Of a stretch of 64,000 nucleotides of DNA, positions 1-11,640 are shown one piece after another. A program made the position numbers and the translations under genes. The notes under the pieces are model-generated. The model was not told the DNA's origin. It saw nothing but the letters and a program-made list of their open reading frames with translations, and did no database searches. The stretch is from Balaenoptera acutorostrata. Its lineage: Eukaryota > Chordata > Mammalia > Artiodactyla > Balaenopteridae. How positions within the stretch are numbered: position 1 is the stretch's first letter; each line of letters starts with the position of its first letter. Location: assembly GCF_949987535.1 (NCBI RefSeq), contig NC_080067.1:3906001-3970000 (forward strand), given 5' to 3'.

Positions 1-84
1 CAATCTAACAAAATTGTTTCAAAATAAAGTTAAAGACAGCTAAGTGCTACTAGAGCCATCTTACGGAAAAAACCGAACGAACCT

Positions 85-190
85 TTTGGCGAACCCAGTA
101 ATAAGCATTTTTATCTCCAATTTACAGATAAGGAAACTGAGGTGCAGAGATTTATGTTTCTCCCAAATTTACATATCTATTAAGGGGGGA
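85..190 (-). repeat. MIR SINE fragment
   Basis: It contains ATCTCCAATTTACAGATAAGG and AACTGAGGTGCAGAG, the antisense of the MIR core (cctcagtttcctcatctgta). Confidence 0.65.
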
Positions 191-499
191 GCTACAATTT
201 TAACTCAGTCTAATTTCAGAACCTGTCATCTTGATCCATATGCTAAACGAGTAACTCCTTTATAAACTTTTTTCCAAGCTGCCTGTCTTTCACTCTAGAC
301 TGTGAACTATTTAACGACAAGAGCTCCATCTCCTTCATTCTGAGTAATCCCAGCAGCCAGCACAAAGAGAGTATAAAGCAGGTCCACGGAAGGTGCTGGA
401 TGAACTCTGGGTGCGCGGAGTCCTGCTTCACACATCGCTTACTTGTGCTCGGGCAGGAATCAGAAGGCTGGTGTTCTCTCCCAACCACACCAGTCCTCA

Positions 500-605
500 G
501 CTTTGCTGCTACAGGAAAGTCTCATCATCTCCCTAGACCTGAGTGTTCCCATCTGTAAAATGAAGAACTGGACTAGATCTAAGTTCCCTTTCAGCTCTAA
601 AATTT
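500..605 (+). repeat. MIR-like fragment
   Basis: CATCTGTAAAATGAAG is followed by GACTAGATCTAAG and CCCTTTCAGCTCTAAAATT, the 3' part of a common MIR-type repeat. The exact subfamily is uncertain. Confidence 0.5.
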
Positions 606-1639
606 CCAAGAAAAGCCAATATCGCTCTTCGGAAAAAAGAACAAAAGAGTTGCCTCTGACCAGGAGAATCGAAGCACCTTGCAGTTTTCAGAGCAACATT
701 TAGAGCCCTTTTATTTCTTGTTTAAAATCCCTTGCTCCCCCAGAATAAGAGCTCCTACTGGGCCTGGGCCTGGCCTGCCTTGTTTACATGTGCTCCCCCA
801 ACCTGACTTGTGGAAGATATCTGATGTTTAATGAGTGACTGCACTACAGGTGAAAACTTGTGAACAATAAGTGAAATGAGGAAATATTTTTATGTAGCAC
901 TCCAAATCAGCTGTGTCCTAAATCCTATGAATGGATGGCTAATTTTATTAGCTGGATGTTCATTTTAGATATATCTATTTACTTTAGTTACAAAAACTGT
1001 GCTTTAAAGACTCGTTCACAGGACTTTAAAATGCTTTAGTTCTTGCTGTTTCAATATTTTTCACCTACATCTAAGCAGCTTTTGTTCCAGAAGGCCCATG
1101 GAGCATAAAAAGTCATCGTAACATCAACAGTAAACACTCGAGACTTTTTTCTGACATACATATACCTTGTCTACGCTACAACTAGATCATAAAAGCAGCA
1201 GCTGAAAAGTCATCAGACACAGCTCAAAACTCAGAGGAACACGTACCGAATCCCGCCCCCCCGCCCGCCAACGTATTTCCTAATGCCTTTAAGTATAAAG
1301 CTATTACAATGTTGAAATAAACCATTTACTTTGAGGTTTATTTCTGTAGATTATGCATAGAACCACACACTGAAATTTAACGCAGTCTCAATTAAACAGG
1401 GTTCTTGAAACAATTATTTATGAATTGATAAAGCTATACATCTTTACACCCTGAGGTTTTCCTTCTAAAAGCCTGAAAAATGAAATAAGTTTCTAAAACT
1501 GAATGACTATCTTTTTACTGTGTTTTAATAACTTATGATTACATTATAAAAACAGAAATTAGGGCCAGAAGTATACTATATGCAAAATACCTACTATATG
1601 CCTTCTTACCCCTGGCTTGTGCATTTTGTCTTAATGCAG
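606..1639. other. No recognised feature
   Basis: AT-rich intronic DNA with a short C-rich run near 1250. I see no exon, RNA gene or clear repeat. Confidence 0.5.
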
Positions 1640-1765
1640 ACGTCCGAGCCTCCCCCGGAGACGGATGATGCTTCACCGGGGTGGGCTCTGGCCTCTGAAT
1701 ATTTTTTAAAATGTTACATGTAACTGAGAGAGCAACGAAGTTGAGAACCACTGCACTAAACTACA
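1640..1765 (+). repeat. MER5-like (hAT-Charlie) remnant
   Basis: It ends TTGAGAACCACTGCACTA, the typical right end of MER5A. The body (GGGGTGGGCTCTGGCCTCTGA) is weakly similar. Confidence 0.5.
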
Positions 1766-1950
1766 ACACTTAATGCTAGATTGCTTTAAGCAATTACTTC
1801 GAGCCAAGTAATTAACTCAGTGTCTTTTTCTAAATCTAAGTATTATCAAATGGAGTAGTGACTCCTCACACTGATTTGTATGCATTCCAGGGAATACCAC
1901 AAGTCTTAAGACAAAATTCAGTACAAATTTAATTTTAAAAAGAAATTCCT

Positions 1951-2260
1951 GGGCTTCCCTGGTGGCGCAGTGGTTGAGAATCTGCCTGCCAATGCAGGGG
2001 ACACGGGTTCGAGCCCTGGTCTGGGAAGATCCCACATGCCACGGAGCAACTAGGCCCGTGAGCCACAATTACTGAGCCTGCGGGTCTGGAGCCTGTGCTC
2101 CGCAACAAGAGAGGCCGCAACAGTGAGAGGCCCGCGCACCGCGATGAAGAGTGGCCCCCGCTTGCCACAACTAGAGAAAGCCCTCACACAGAAACGAAGA
2201 CCCAACACAGCCATAAATAAACAAGTAAATAAATAAAATTAAAAAAAAAAAAAAAAAAAA
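1951..2260 (+). mobile_element. CHR-type SINE, full length (~310 bp)
   Basis: It has A box TGGCGCAGTGG, B box GGTTCGAGCCC, the tRNA-unrelated body and a long A tail. Flanking duplication AAAGAAATTCCT occurs at 1939-1950 and about 2260-2271. Confidence 0.95.
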
Positions 2261-2271
2261 AAGAAATTCCT

Positions 2272-2764
2272 TAACTTAAAAGAAGGGAAAGGGAATACCC
2301 ACTAAAACTGAGTTTCTGAAACATGTCCTCCTCATCCATTACAAAGTCAGAAAAGCAATAGGTTCGAGCCCTGGCCTGTCTTTCTGCTTACATATTAGGT
2401 AAAGACACAGTGACTCACAACTGAAAAGCTGTGAGCATTGCATGTGGTCAGCACCCAGAGAGTGTCCTACTTGAAGAACTGTCCCCGAAGTGCACTCTCC
2501 CATCATAAAAACAGTTTAAGTTAAAACATGTAAAACGTAAAAGTGTAAGAAAAAAAAAAATTATCCAATTCCTCATCTCAAAGGGAACAGAAGACTAGAG
2601 GAAGGGACGTCAGCAGTGACCTCAGAAGAGCTGCGGGGTGGAGACCTGCTCCAGGTTCCTGAAGGGGAGAGGAAGGACCTTAAGTGCGAAAGTAAAACAA
2701 CTTGACATGTTTTAGAAAAACCACCCTAAATGGTGACAAAGATTTGCCCTCTGAAGGAGAATTT
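2272..2764. other. No recognised feature
   Basis: Intronic DNA. An isolated GGTTCGAGCCCTGG at 2362 resembles a SINE B box, but the surrounding bases do not match a SINE. Confidence 0.45.
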
Positions 2765-2905
2765 GAGAGGGGTTATTATCTCCAATTTATGGATGAGGAA
2801 ATAAAGTTGTGAGGGGTTAAGTGATCTGCCCCAGGTTACAGTGCTACCAAGAAGCAGAGTTAAGACTTGAATGAACATTTTGTGAGACTCAAAACCAAGC
2901 TCTTA
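2765..2905 (-). repeat. MIR SINE fragment
   Basis: TTATTATCTCCAATTTATGG, GATGAGGAAATAAAG and GGGGTTAAGTGATCTGCCCC follow the antisense MIR core. Confidence 0.7.
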
Positions 2906-4399
2906 TTACAGCAAAGGTAACTGCACGGCACGGCTATGTAACAATGAAGCAGTGTGGGCCTTGCCCAAAGATCTTTCAAAAAATGTCCGCACACGGACCA
3001 AGAGTTAAGCTGTTAAGTCATAAATATCAAAAGTTGACATTTTCCGATATAAAACTCTTGGTATCTTGAGTCAGCCTCTTTCTCCACAGTCATGCCTGTA
3101 ATTTTCTTTACATCGGCAACAAAATTTGCTGTGAACTGCAGAAGCTCACCCTGCCTCCAGTTCTGCTAACACTGCCACTGCCTTTCCAGCATCCTTTTCC
3201 ACCCCGTGACCTTTAATACTTTAACAACTGCTCCAGGACGGCTTTCAGACCACACGGCATGCGGCTTTCTGAATCACTACCAATAATCTCAAAATGGGGA
3301 AAACAAACGATTGTCGAAAAGAATAAACCATCATTAAATTAATTTATGTATTTCATGTCAATTAATTAACTAACGTAGCTGCTTCCAAAGGTGTCTAGGA
3401 ATCCAGTCCTCCTTTGCTGGGATAGTCTGTCGCATTCTTCCTTTTTAGCATCTGACTATCGAATGGTTCATTTTCACGGGAGGCACACCCACTACTCTTT
3501 TTTTAGGTTAGAAACCGGCAGCACAAAACTTCTATTTAAGAAATACAAAATGAAAAACAAATATCTCCACTGTATGCTAAGGCAGTGCTGAGAGGTGAAC
3601 ATGCGGAGACTGAGCTTTTGAAGCAGAGGAAGAGGAAAGAAACGGGAGCTGTGGTGCTATGAAGTAAAAGACACCTTAACACTTCACAGCCGGGAAAAAC
3701 AGCCCCTTCTCCCTTGCTGAAAGTCTTCCAACAGACTACCTGCACCTCTGCCACGCCGCGGGCAACCATCAGAAAGCCGAATGCTGTCTTTAGAAGTGTT
3801 CCTTTTTCAGGACCACCATTCACTTCTTCCTTCCTTCACTCAGTAAACACTTGGGCAGCTACCATTTCCCAAGCGCTCTGCGGCTAGGGGCCTGGCACCG
3901 AGCGTTCAGTACTGAGGAACCGCGACGGCCAGTTATGAAGAGCCAAGGGAACAGGTTTCTTCCATTTTGTTAAATTAACCATCAACAGTGGTGTCATCTG
4001 GACCAGTTACCAAACTAGCTGGTTGGTCCAGAAGTCAATCAAAGTGCACTAACCGGCCCCTCACCCAGAAGTTTCAGAATTGGCCAAAAAAAAAAAAAAA
4101 AAAGTCAGCTCCTCTCTGAGTGCCTGTGGTCCTGTTCCTCCAGGCAGGTGAGAAAGAACAAGGCGCATGTGCAGAGAGCAGCAGAGATGAGAAGCCGAAA
4201 GAATCCCTGCTTCTGCTGTCTGTTCCCCAGAACAGCTCAAGGCCTTGAGCTATCAGACTGATAAAGTCACACACTTGCATGTCCTTATAATAATCTCCTG
4301 TTTTTATTTAAACCAGTTGAAACTGGACTTTGCTACCTGCAACATAAAGAGTCTTAACCAGTAACAAAAGTGGTATCAGACAGGACTCCCTGACTCCCC
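2906..4399. other. No recognised feature apart from a poly-A run
   Basis: Intronic DNA with an A run at about 4085-4102. The small open frames show no known domain. Confidence 0.5.
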
Positions 4400-4560
4400 C
4401 GCTAAGTGGAGGGGCTGAGAACACGGGCCCTGAGCCAGACGGCCTGCGCGCCTCTCCCGGCCCCTCCACGCACTGGCTACACAGAGCCTGGGCCTTGACT
4501 TCAACATCTGTACAATGGGCCTAACAGTACCCACCAACAGGAATGGTTTAAATTTTAAAT
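4400..4560 (+). repeat. MIR SINE
   Basis: GGGCCCTGAGCCAGACGGCC, CACTGGCTACACAGAGC and TTCAACATCTGTACAATGGG follow the sense MIR order. Confidence 0.65.
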
Positions 4561-4706
4561 GAGTTTCTACACTCAAAGCAAACAAAGCTTGCCCCATAGT
4601 AACTGCCTGACAGGAGTTGCCGCTTTTGTTGTTCCATTAGCACAACTCCGCGGAGGAGCTAATGCTCCGAGACGCCTCACCGGGCTCCACACGTTCCCTA
4701 CAGCAC

Positions 4707-4726
4707 GGGGGGGGGGGGGGGGGGGG
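4707..4726 (+). repeat. Poly-G tract (20 G)
   Basis: A run of 20 G followed by TGGGG. It is a candidate G-quadruplex and likely hard to sequence accurately. Confidence 0.9.
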
Positions 4727-5264
4727 TGGGGAGATGACAGGGCCACCCCCACGCAGGGGCTGGGGCAGGTTCCGCGACTGCCGAGTGGGGAAGAGCAGCA
4801 CAGGAGGGAGAAACGCAGTACTGGGTGACCCACAGCCCCAGGTACCACCCAGCCGGAACCCCCCACAGCCCTGCCTTCTGTTCCGCTCATCTTCTAAACC
4901 TGAAGCCTTCTGCATGCTTTCAGATTCAGCAGGTGATTTCTGCTTGCCAAAAAAATCACCCCGACTGGTATAAACTTTACAATTCTTCATTATCTGCGAT
5001 TTTTATTTTCGCATGTAATGGGGATTGGGCAATTAGGCTACCGACATCTGTGAAACTTAAATCTGTTTATAATAGGTAACAACTGAGACACTAAACCCAT
5101 CCGTGGTCCTGCCAAGGGGATATTAGAAGACTCGATGTAAAGAGTTTGGAATAAATTTGAACACCATCCCGAAGGGCTCACTGAACTAGGACTAAGCAAG
5201 GCCCAAGCGCAGCCCAGAGATCAAGCACCTGCCTTTAAGAAATAGAGGGTTCTAATATATAAAC
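4727..5264. other. No recognised feature
   Basis: Moderately GC-rich DNA that becomes AT-rich. No gene seen. Confidence 0.5.
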
Positions 5265-5763
5265 AGCCAATGCGGTTCAATATTGAAAAAAATCTCATTA
5301 AAAAACAGGCAGAAGACCTGAACAGATATCTTTCCAAAGACATATACTGATGGCCAACAGGTACATGAAAAGATGCTCAACATCACTAATCATCAGAGAA
5401 ATGCAAATCAAAACCACAATGAGATATCACCTCACACCTGTCAGAAGGGCCATCACCAGAAAGTCTACAAATAACAAATGCTGGAGAGGGTGTGGAGAAA
5501 AGGGAACCCTCCTACACTGTTGGTGGGAATGTAAATGGGTGCAGCCACTATGGAGAACAGTACGGAGGTTTCTTAAAAAACTAAAAATGGAACTACCATG
5601 TGATCCAGCATTTCTACTCCTGGGTATTCATCCAAAGAAAACAAAAACACCAATTCAAAAATACACATGCACCCCAGTGTTCACTGCAGCAGTATCTACA
5701 ATAGCCAAGATATGAAAGCAACCGAAGTGTCCATCAACAGATGAATAAATAAAGAAGATATGG

Positions 5764-5797
<34 letters not shown>

Positions 5798-6240
5798 TGG
5801 AATATGACTCAGCCATAAGAAAGAATGAAATTCTGCCATTTGCAACAACGTGGATGGACCAGAGTGTATTACACTAAGTGAAGTAAGTGAGACAGGGAAT
5901 GACAAATATTCTACATTACCACTTACATGTAGAATCTAAAAAATACAACAAACGAATTAACAAAACAGGAACAGATTCGCAGACACAGAGAACAAACTAG
6001 TGGTTACCAGAGGGGAGGGGGAATGGGGGAGAGCAAGTTAGGGTGTGGGATTAAGAGATACAAACTACTATGTATAAAACAGGTAAGCAACAGGATATAC
6101 TGAACAGCACAGGGAATATAGCATTATTTGGTAATAACTTTAAATGAAGTATAATTTATAAAAATATTGAATTATGTTGTATACCTGAAACTAATACAAT
6201 ATCGTGAATCAACTATACTTCAATTTTTAAGAAAAGAAAG
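5265..6240 (+). mobile_element. L1 3' end: ORF2 tail and 3' UTR (truncated)
   Basis: The reading frame at 5350-5715 gives the ORF2p C-terminal segment ([36 protein letters not shown]). It stops early at a TGA at 5713-5715. The 3' UTR follows, with AACAGGATATACTGAACAGC and a TATACCTGAAACTAATACAA end. A (TA)n/(CA)n tract lies at 5764-5797. It is a dead 5'-truncated copy. Confidence 0.9.
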
Positions 6241-6244
6241 AAAT

Positions 6245-6504
6245 CAAGGGTTCCACCTTGTGCACTGCTGGTGGGAATGAAAACAGTTGGTGAGGATGGT
6301 GGTTCCTCCAAAAACTAAACATAGAACTATCATATGATCTGGGAATTCCACTTCTGGGTATTATCCAAAGAAAATGAAAACACCAATTTGAAAAGATATC
6401 TACACCTCCACATCCACTGCAGCATTATTCACAACAGCCAAGATACAGAGACAACCCAAGTGCCCACTGACAGATGAATGAATAAAGATGTGGGGGGAGT
6501 GTGT

Positions 6505-6559
<55 letters not shown>

Positions 6560-6973
6560 GGAATATTACTCTGCCATAAAAAAGAATGAAACCTTCCATT
6601 TGCAATAATGTGAATGGACCCTGAGGGCAGTATGCTGAGTGAAATAAGTCAGACAGAGAAAGACAAATACCATATGATCTCTCATATATGTGGAATCAAA
6701 ACCCCCAAAACCAAGCTCATAGCTGCAAAGAACAGATCGTGATTGGGGGATAGGAGGAGATGGGTAAAGCAATACACAGCATGGCGACTACAGTTAACAC
6801 TACTGCATACTGAAAGTTGCTAATAGAGTATATCTCAAAAGTTCTCATCACAAGAAAAAAATTCCGTAACTATGTACGGTGACAAATGTTAACTGGACTT
6901 ATTGTGGTGATCATTTCAAAACATATACAAATATCCAATCATCACGCTGTATGCCTGAAGCTAATATAACGTT
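6245..6973 (+). mobile_element. Second L1 3' fragment, head-to-tail with the first
   Basis: It restarts at the ORF2 CACTGCTGGTGGGAATGA motif, runs through CAGCATTATTCACAACAGCC and ends in L1 3' UTR. It is split by a SINE and resumes at about 7096-7150. Confidence 0.85.
6507..6556 (+). repeat. (AC)25 microsatellite
   Basis: About 25 AC units, inside the L1 ORF2 tail where young L1s often carry a TA/CA tract. Confidence 0.95.
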
Positions 6974-7095
6974 TGGGTTTTTTTATTTTTTGGCCGTGTG
7001 GCATGCAGGATCTTAGTTCCCCGACCAGGGATAGAACCTGTGCCCCCTGCATTGGGAGCCTGGAGTCTTAACCACTGGACCACCAGGGAAGTCCC
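6974..7095 (-). mobile_element. Short CHR-type SINE (~120 bp) inside L1
   Basis: On the minus strand it begins GGGACTTCCCTGGTGGTCCA and ends in TGGCC plus A tail. The flanks GAAGCTAATATAACGTT and GAAGCTAATATAATGTT are a near-perfect target duplication. Confidence 0.9.
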
Positions 7096-7139
7096 ATGAA
7101 GCTAATATAATGTTGTATGTCAATTATACCTCAGAAAGA

Positions 7140-7225
7140 CATACGGGAGGGGGAGGAGAGAGAGAAAGAAAGAAAGAAAGGAAGGAAGGAGGGAGGAGGG
7201 GAGAGAGGAAGAAAGGCAAAGGGGA
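7140..7225 (+). repeat. Purine-rich (GAAA/GGAA)n tract
   Basis: AG-only sequence, probably grown from the L1 A tail. Confidence 0.8.
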
Positions 7226-9752
7226 AAAAACAAAGGGTTCTGAAGGGCCAGGAAGTAGTTTAAAAAAAAAAAATCATACATACATGATTTTTTCCAAAGA
7301 TATTTTCTTGGCAAAAATGTTTTTTAAATTATTCTAGAGCCAAAATTCCAGGTGTGTAGCCATCGAGGTAGTAAAAAGGAGAGGGGAGACGGGAAGCGTG
7401 TAGCATGTCCACAATCTTACAGCGCTGGGGCTTCTCTAGAAATTCTGAAATAATGGCAAACTCTGGGGCTCCTCTTCCCAGGAACCCAGGTCCAGCAGAG
7501 CCAATCAATCCACGGTTTCTCCTTTGCTTTTTTCTGCTTCTCTTTCAGATGTATCTTATTTGTACAAAATAGCAAATGTGGGGATGTAAATGTAGCCTGT
7601 GGGGAAAAACAAGCGAGACCCCATTTCTGACCTCGAGAGAAACAGGTCACCTCTCTTTAGACCCCTTTCCCTTCTCGGTTCAGAGCCTCCCAAGGACCAC
7701 CTTTCCCTTCGACTCCCTCAGTCTGTAAACTCTCCAGTTCACACCACCTTCGCCTGGTTCACCCCGAGAAGAGAAGGGGGAGGGGCTGCCTCAGGCCACC
7801 GCCCTCCCTCTCCAAGGCCCCTCAGGACCGCTGCAGGGCTTCTCCCTCCCAGCCCCCCCAGCAAACTGCTCTTCTCTCTCCCCCTCCGCACAGCACTGAA
7901 AGCAAGGCCGTTATAGGCGGGCGAGTCCCTCTCCCGCAGGCGTGCTGGGATAGGGGCTCAACTGGGAATCACTGCCATCACCGGACAGAAGGTTTAGGTG
8001 AAAGGGAACTATGGTTAAAAAAAATCAAACAGTTGTATCTTAGGTCACTAATGAACCTTAATATACAGTGTCTTGTTCACTACCTGTTCAACGTCGTGTT
8101 ATGTTGAGAGCATCTATCGGCACACAATCTAATTCAGTGCTATACACACAGAGAGAGACACATAAATAAATGCTCAGCTTATCATTTTAGTCAAATAAAA
8201 CTTTTCAAATCTTTTTTTCTGATGGTGGCTGTTACTCTAATATTTTATTGCAAAAGTAACTTTACATCTATCTGTAATGCAGCAACTTCAATGCCTTTAC
8301 CAGCAGGTGCTTCACCTAACACTGGTAAATATCCAAAGCATGATCCCATCTTCTCATTTTGATCTAAATTTTAAATCACTAGGTATAGTGCATATTTTCT
8401 TAAAAATTACACCTATATTTAAAATCTTAAGGACAAGCATTACATTTACACGAAGTAGCAGCAATAGCTTTGTTTTGTTTCTACCAATGAAAGATTAAAA
8501 CTGACTGTGGTCTCATCACTTCCACTTGACTATAATTTCTTAGTGACTGATGTTAACATCTAAAGAAACATTTATACAACTACTGCTAATCAAATAATTT
8601 GTTTCAGTAATCAGTCAAACTTTTTAGGCATCTCCTGGTGTTAGGCTCAAGAAATAAAACAGTCGCATTTTAAAGGAAACACAAATGATGGTAACTGAGG
8701 GTGATAAATGCTGTAAAGAGGTCATAAGTATAAAGTGCCATGGGGGACAGATGAGAGAGCTGTGTGGGGTGAAGCCGCTTCGTCTGTGCTTTGAAAAATA
8801 GTAAGGATAGAAATTGGGAGAGAGAACGCTCCAGGGAGTAGGTTGAATATAGTTAAGTTACGGGCGGGGGGGGGGGGGGGGCGGGGGGGCGGGGGGTGAG
8901 GGTGGAGAAATAACAAGATGAAGATCAAGAGGACTGGAGTCGGGCTGTGAAGGATTTCTACATCACATGAAGAATCGGGGTACTTAATTCTAGGGGCAGT
9001 TGGAGTCCTTCGATTTTTAAAAGAGGAATAATGCCATGATGATGAAATCTACATTGGAGAACATACAGAGGGGTAAATGGCCAGCCTGATGAAACAACAT
9101 CAGTGGCTTAGCTGTGAAATAAGCTGTGTTTTAATCTAAACACAGTTCTGCGGAGTAAAAACTGAACAGGCAATATCGTGACGTAAGGTTCAATTCAGGG
9201 CTACTATAAGTAAGTAAGTAGGTTAAGTCTAAACAGTTGTCCAGAATATCATACATCAGGCTTCCCACTATTCCTTCATTATTTTGCATAAAGTGAATAC
9301 CCAGAATATTGGACACATTCATATCATCTTACAGTATAATTACCAAAATTCGTTTCAAAGTCAAACATAAATTACTTAAGTTTTTGTGTATTTTGATTTT
9401 TTCGTATTATTGGTTTAGTTTCCTTTTGAGAGAGTACCCATGTTATATCTGCCCTGAAACTCTGTCCCCTTAAGAATTTTAAATGACATGTATAAATTTT
9501 GAATGATACGTGTAATTTTTTCTATAATGGTAAATAAGTGAAACAAAAATTTCCTAGAGGCCTCTTTCTTAGCTGTTTCTTATTAGCTCAGTTGAAAAAA
9601 ATCATGAGAACTACTCCTTCAGTAAGAAAACGTACCCTTCCGTAAGAACTGATGTAATTTCTTATCAGTGCAACTCCAAACCTCATTTATTAGGATATGC
9701 TGGAATTACATTTCATTTTACATGTCATTTCCATAGCATAAAAAACAAATCA
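7226..9752. other. No recognised gene
   Basis: Intronic DNA with a GC-richer patch at 7620-7950 and an AT-rich remainder. No exon or confident repeat apart from the G-rich tract listed separately. Confidence 0.5.
8862..8897 (+). repeat. G-rich tract, probable G-quadruplex
   Basis: Thirty-six bases of almost pure G with single C interruptions, in otherwise AT-rich DNA. Confidence 0.85.
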
Positions 9753-10053
9753 GGGCTTCCCTGGTGGCGCAGTGGTTGAGAGTCTGCCTGCCAATGCAGG
9801 GGACACGGGTTCGAGCCCTGGTCTGGGAGGATCCCACATGCCGCGGAGCGACTGGGCCCGTGGGCCACAATTACTGAGCCTGCGCGTCTGGAGCTTGTGC
9901 TCCGCAACAAGAGAGGCCACGACAGTGAGAGACCCGCGCACCGCGATGAGGAGTGGCCCCCGCTTGCCGCAGCTAGAGAAGGCCCTCGCGCAGAAGCGGA
10001 GAACCAACGCAGCCAAAAATAATAAATATAAATAAATAAAAATTAAAAAAAAA
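9753..10053 (+). mobile_element. CHR-type SINE, full length
   Basis: A and B boxes are intact (TGGCGCAGTGG, GGTTCGAGCCC), with the body ending in CAGCCAAAAATAATAAATA and an A tail. Confidence 0.95.
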
Positions 10054-10360
10054 AAATCAAAACAAGAGTTTTAGGAACTGAAGTTTCAAATACACACCTA
10101 AGAATGATTATATCAGTAATCTGTTTATTAGCCTTATTACCATCTGTGTTTGGCCTACAGGTCCCCTTTTAGTCCAAATATTTCAGCTATCATAACTAAA
10201 AAGTATGGCAAAACTATTACTCCACAAAAGGATCTACCAAATCAAGGAAACTGGAAAGCATGCTACGTAGTCTTATCACACAGATGTGGAGCTTCATGCT
10301 GCAGAGATCAATCTTTTAAGTATCACAGGTAACCAAGCGGGGACTGGGGGGAGATCCAGC

Positions 10361-10499
10361 AAGCTGCCCCCCAACCAGCGAGGGTCCCACACTGCTTCCC
10401 CGAGCTAAGCTGCCCCCCAACCAGCGAGGGTCCCATGCTGCTTCCCCGAGCTAAGCTGCCCCCCCAACCACCGAGGGTCCCACACTGCTTCCCCGAGCT
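10361..10499 (+). repeat. 46-bp tandem repeat, 3 copies
   Basis: Units start AAGCTGCCCC at 10361, 10407 and 10453. Each contains AGGGTCCCA and ends CTTCCCCGAGCT. They differ by only a few bases, so the array is young. Confidence 0.95.
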
Positions 10500-10984
10500 C
10501 TCGTTTGCTGTTCCTGTTCTGCAGAGGTAGAAGCCAAAATCCTGATGGCTTCCGCACCAGCAGACCCAGGCCATCTGCACTTCAGCTGGAAGCCAGGCAA
10601 GCAGGCGACAGAGACAACTAAGGAGTTGTTTTTGTTGGCTACGGAGGCATTACAAAGTATTGACACTTTCACCTGACCAATATGTCAGGACAAGCAAGCT
10701 GAGCACAATTATACTTCCCTCACAGATTCAGACACAAATTGTGGTAGCATGTCTTTAATTTTTATAAAATTTCTAGATATAATAGATATAAGACATCTAG
10801 ATGTAATAGGTATGATAGATCTATTAACATCCAGATAAAACAGAACTGCTATATAAAGAAATATCAGTGAATCTGTTTGTAAGGCCTAAAAACCCCAAAC
10901 AAACAGAAAAAACAAAAACCAAGGCTATTTACAAAGAGTATCTCCGTAAGCTCTCTTTTTATGAGTTGGAAATTCTGTCTGAGT
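10500..10984. other. No confident feature
   Basis: Sequence next to the tandem array contains GGTAGAAGCCAAAAT, also present near 28330, so it may be an old repeat. The rest is AT-rich. Confidence 0.4.
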
Positions 10985-11280
10985 ACAGGCCAAGCACTGT
11001 GGTAGCTCACTCCTCTACTTAAAACTCTCAGTGGCCTTCTACCGAAATCAATGAGAGGGGACCCCTGCCTACCTCATCTCCTACTACTCCTGCACCCTCA
11101 CTCAGTCTTGCGTGAGTCCAGTCTTCTACTTGTTGTCTTCAGGCCTAAAAATGCCACTCTCATGGCTGGGTCCTTGTCACCACTCAGGGCCATCTCCCCC
11201 CAGTGGCATCACCAAGGCTCCCACCTGCCCTGTCACTCACTATGCCATTACTCTGTTTTAATTTCTTAGTATTGTTACTT
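10985..11280 (+). mobile_element. L2 LINE 3' fragment, left part
   Basis: AAAACTCTCAGTGGCCTTCT and CCACCTGCCCTGTCACTCAC match the order of the L2 3' region. It continues at 11520 after an L1M insertion. Confidence 0.65.
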
Positions 11281-11284
11281 GAAA

Positions 11285-11512
11285 TCCCTTTTTTGTACAT
11301 TTTTCCTTCCCGTTCCTTTGACATATAATTGGCATACAGCGCTGTGTAAGTTCAAGGTGTACAGCATCATGATCTGACTTACACACATCATGAGACTTAC
11401 ACACATCATGAAATAACTACCACACAAGCTGAGTGAGCACCTACCATCTCATACAGACACAAAATTAAGGAAACAGAAAAAAGTTTCTTTCTTGTGATGA
11501 GAACGGTTTTGT
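11285..11512 (+). mobile_element. L1M-type 3' UTR fragment inserted in L2
   Basis: TTGACATATAATTGGCATACA, AGGTGTACAGCATCATGA and TTCTTGTGATGAGAACG are the old L1M 3' UTR string. A partly duplicated ACTTACACACATCATGA lies inside. Confidence 0.7.
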
Positions 11513-11519
11513 ACACTTT

Positions 11520-11640
11520 GAAAACTGTTCCTCCCTCCACATGAATGTAACCTCCACGAGAGCTTTTGCACTGCTCTATCTTGGGTACCTGGCACGACAG
11601 GAAATGCCCAATAAATGTGAGGACGAGCGACTGAACATGG
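11520..11640 (+). mobile_element. L2 LINE 3' fragment, right part
   Basis: GAATGTAACCTCCACGAGAG to CCTGGCACGACAGGAAATGC and CAATAAATGTGAGG are the L2 terminus. Confidence 0.65.

Noticed and set aside
1951..2025. tRNA genes at the A/B box pairs
   Set aside because: The boxes belong to tRNA-derived SINEs; the body continues into SINE sequence and no cloverleaf with a proper acceptor stem is evident.
1935..2168. Repeated small proteins with MASGGHSSSRCAGLSL-type sequence (also at 51, 58, 59 and 63 kb)
   Set aside because: These are antisense translations of the CHR SINE, which is why they recur.
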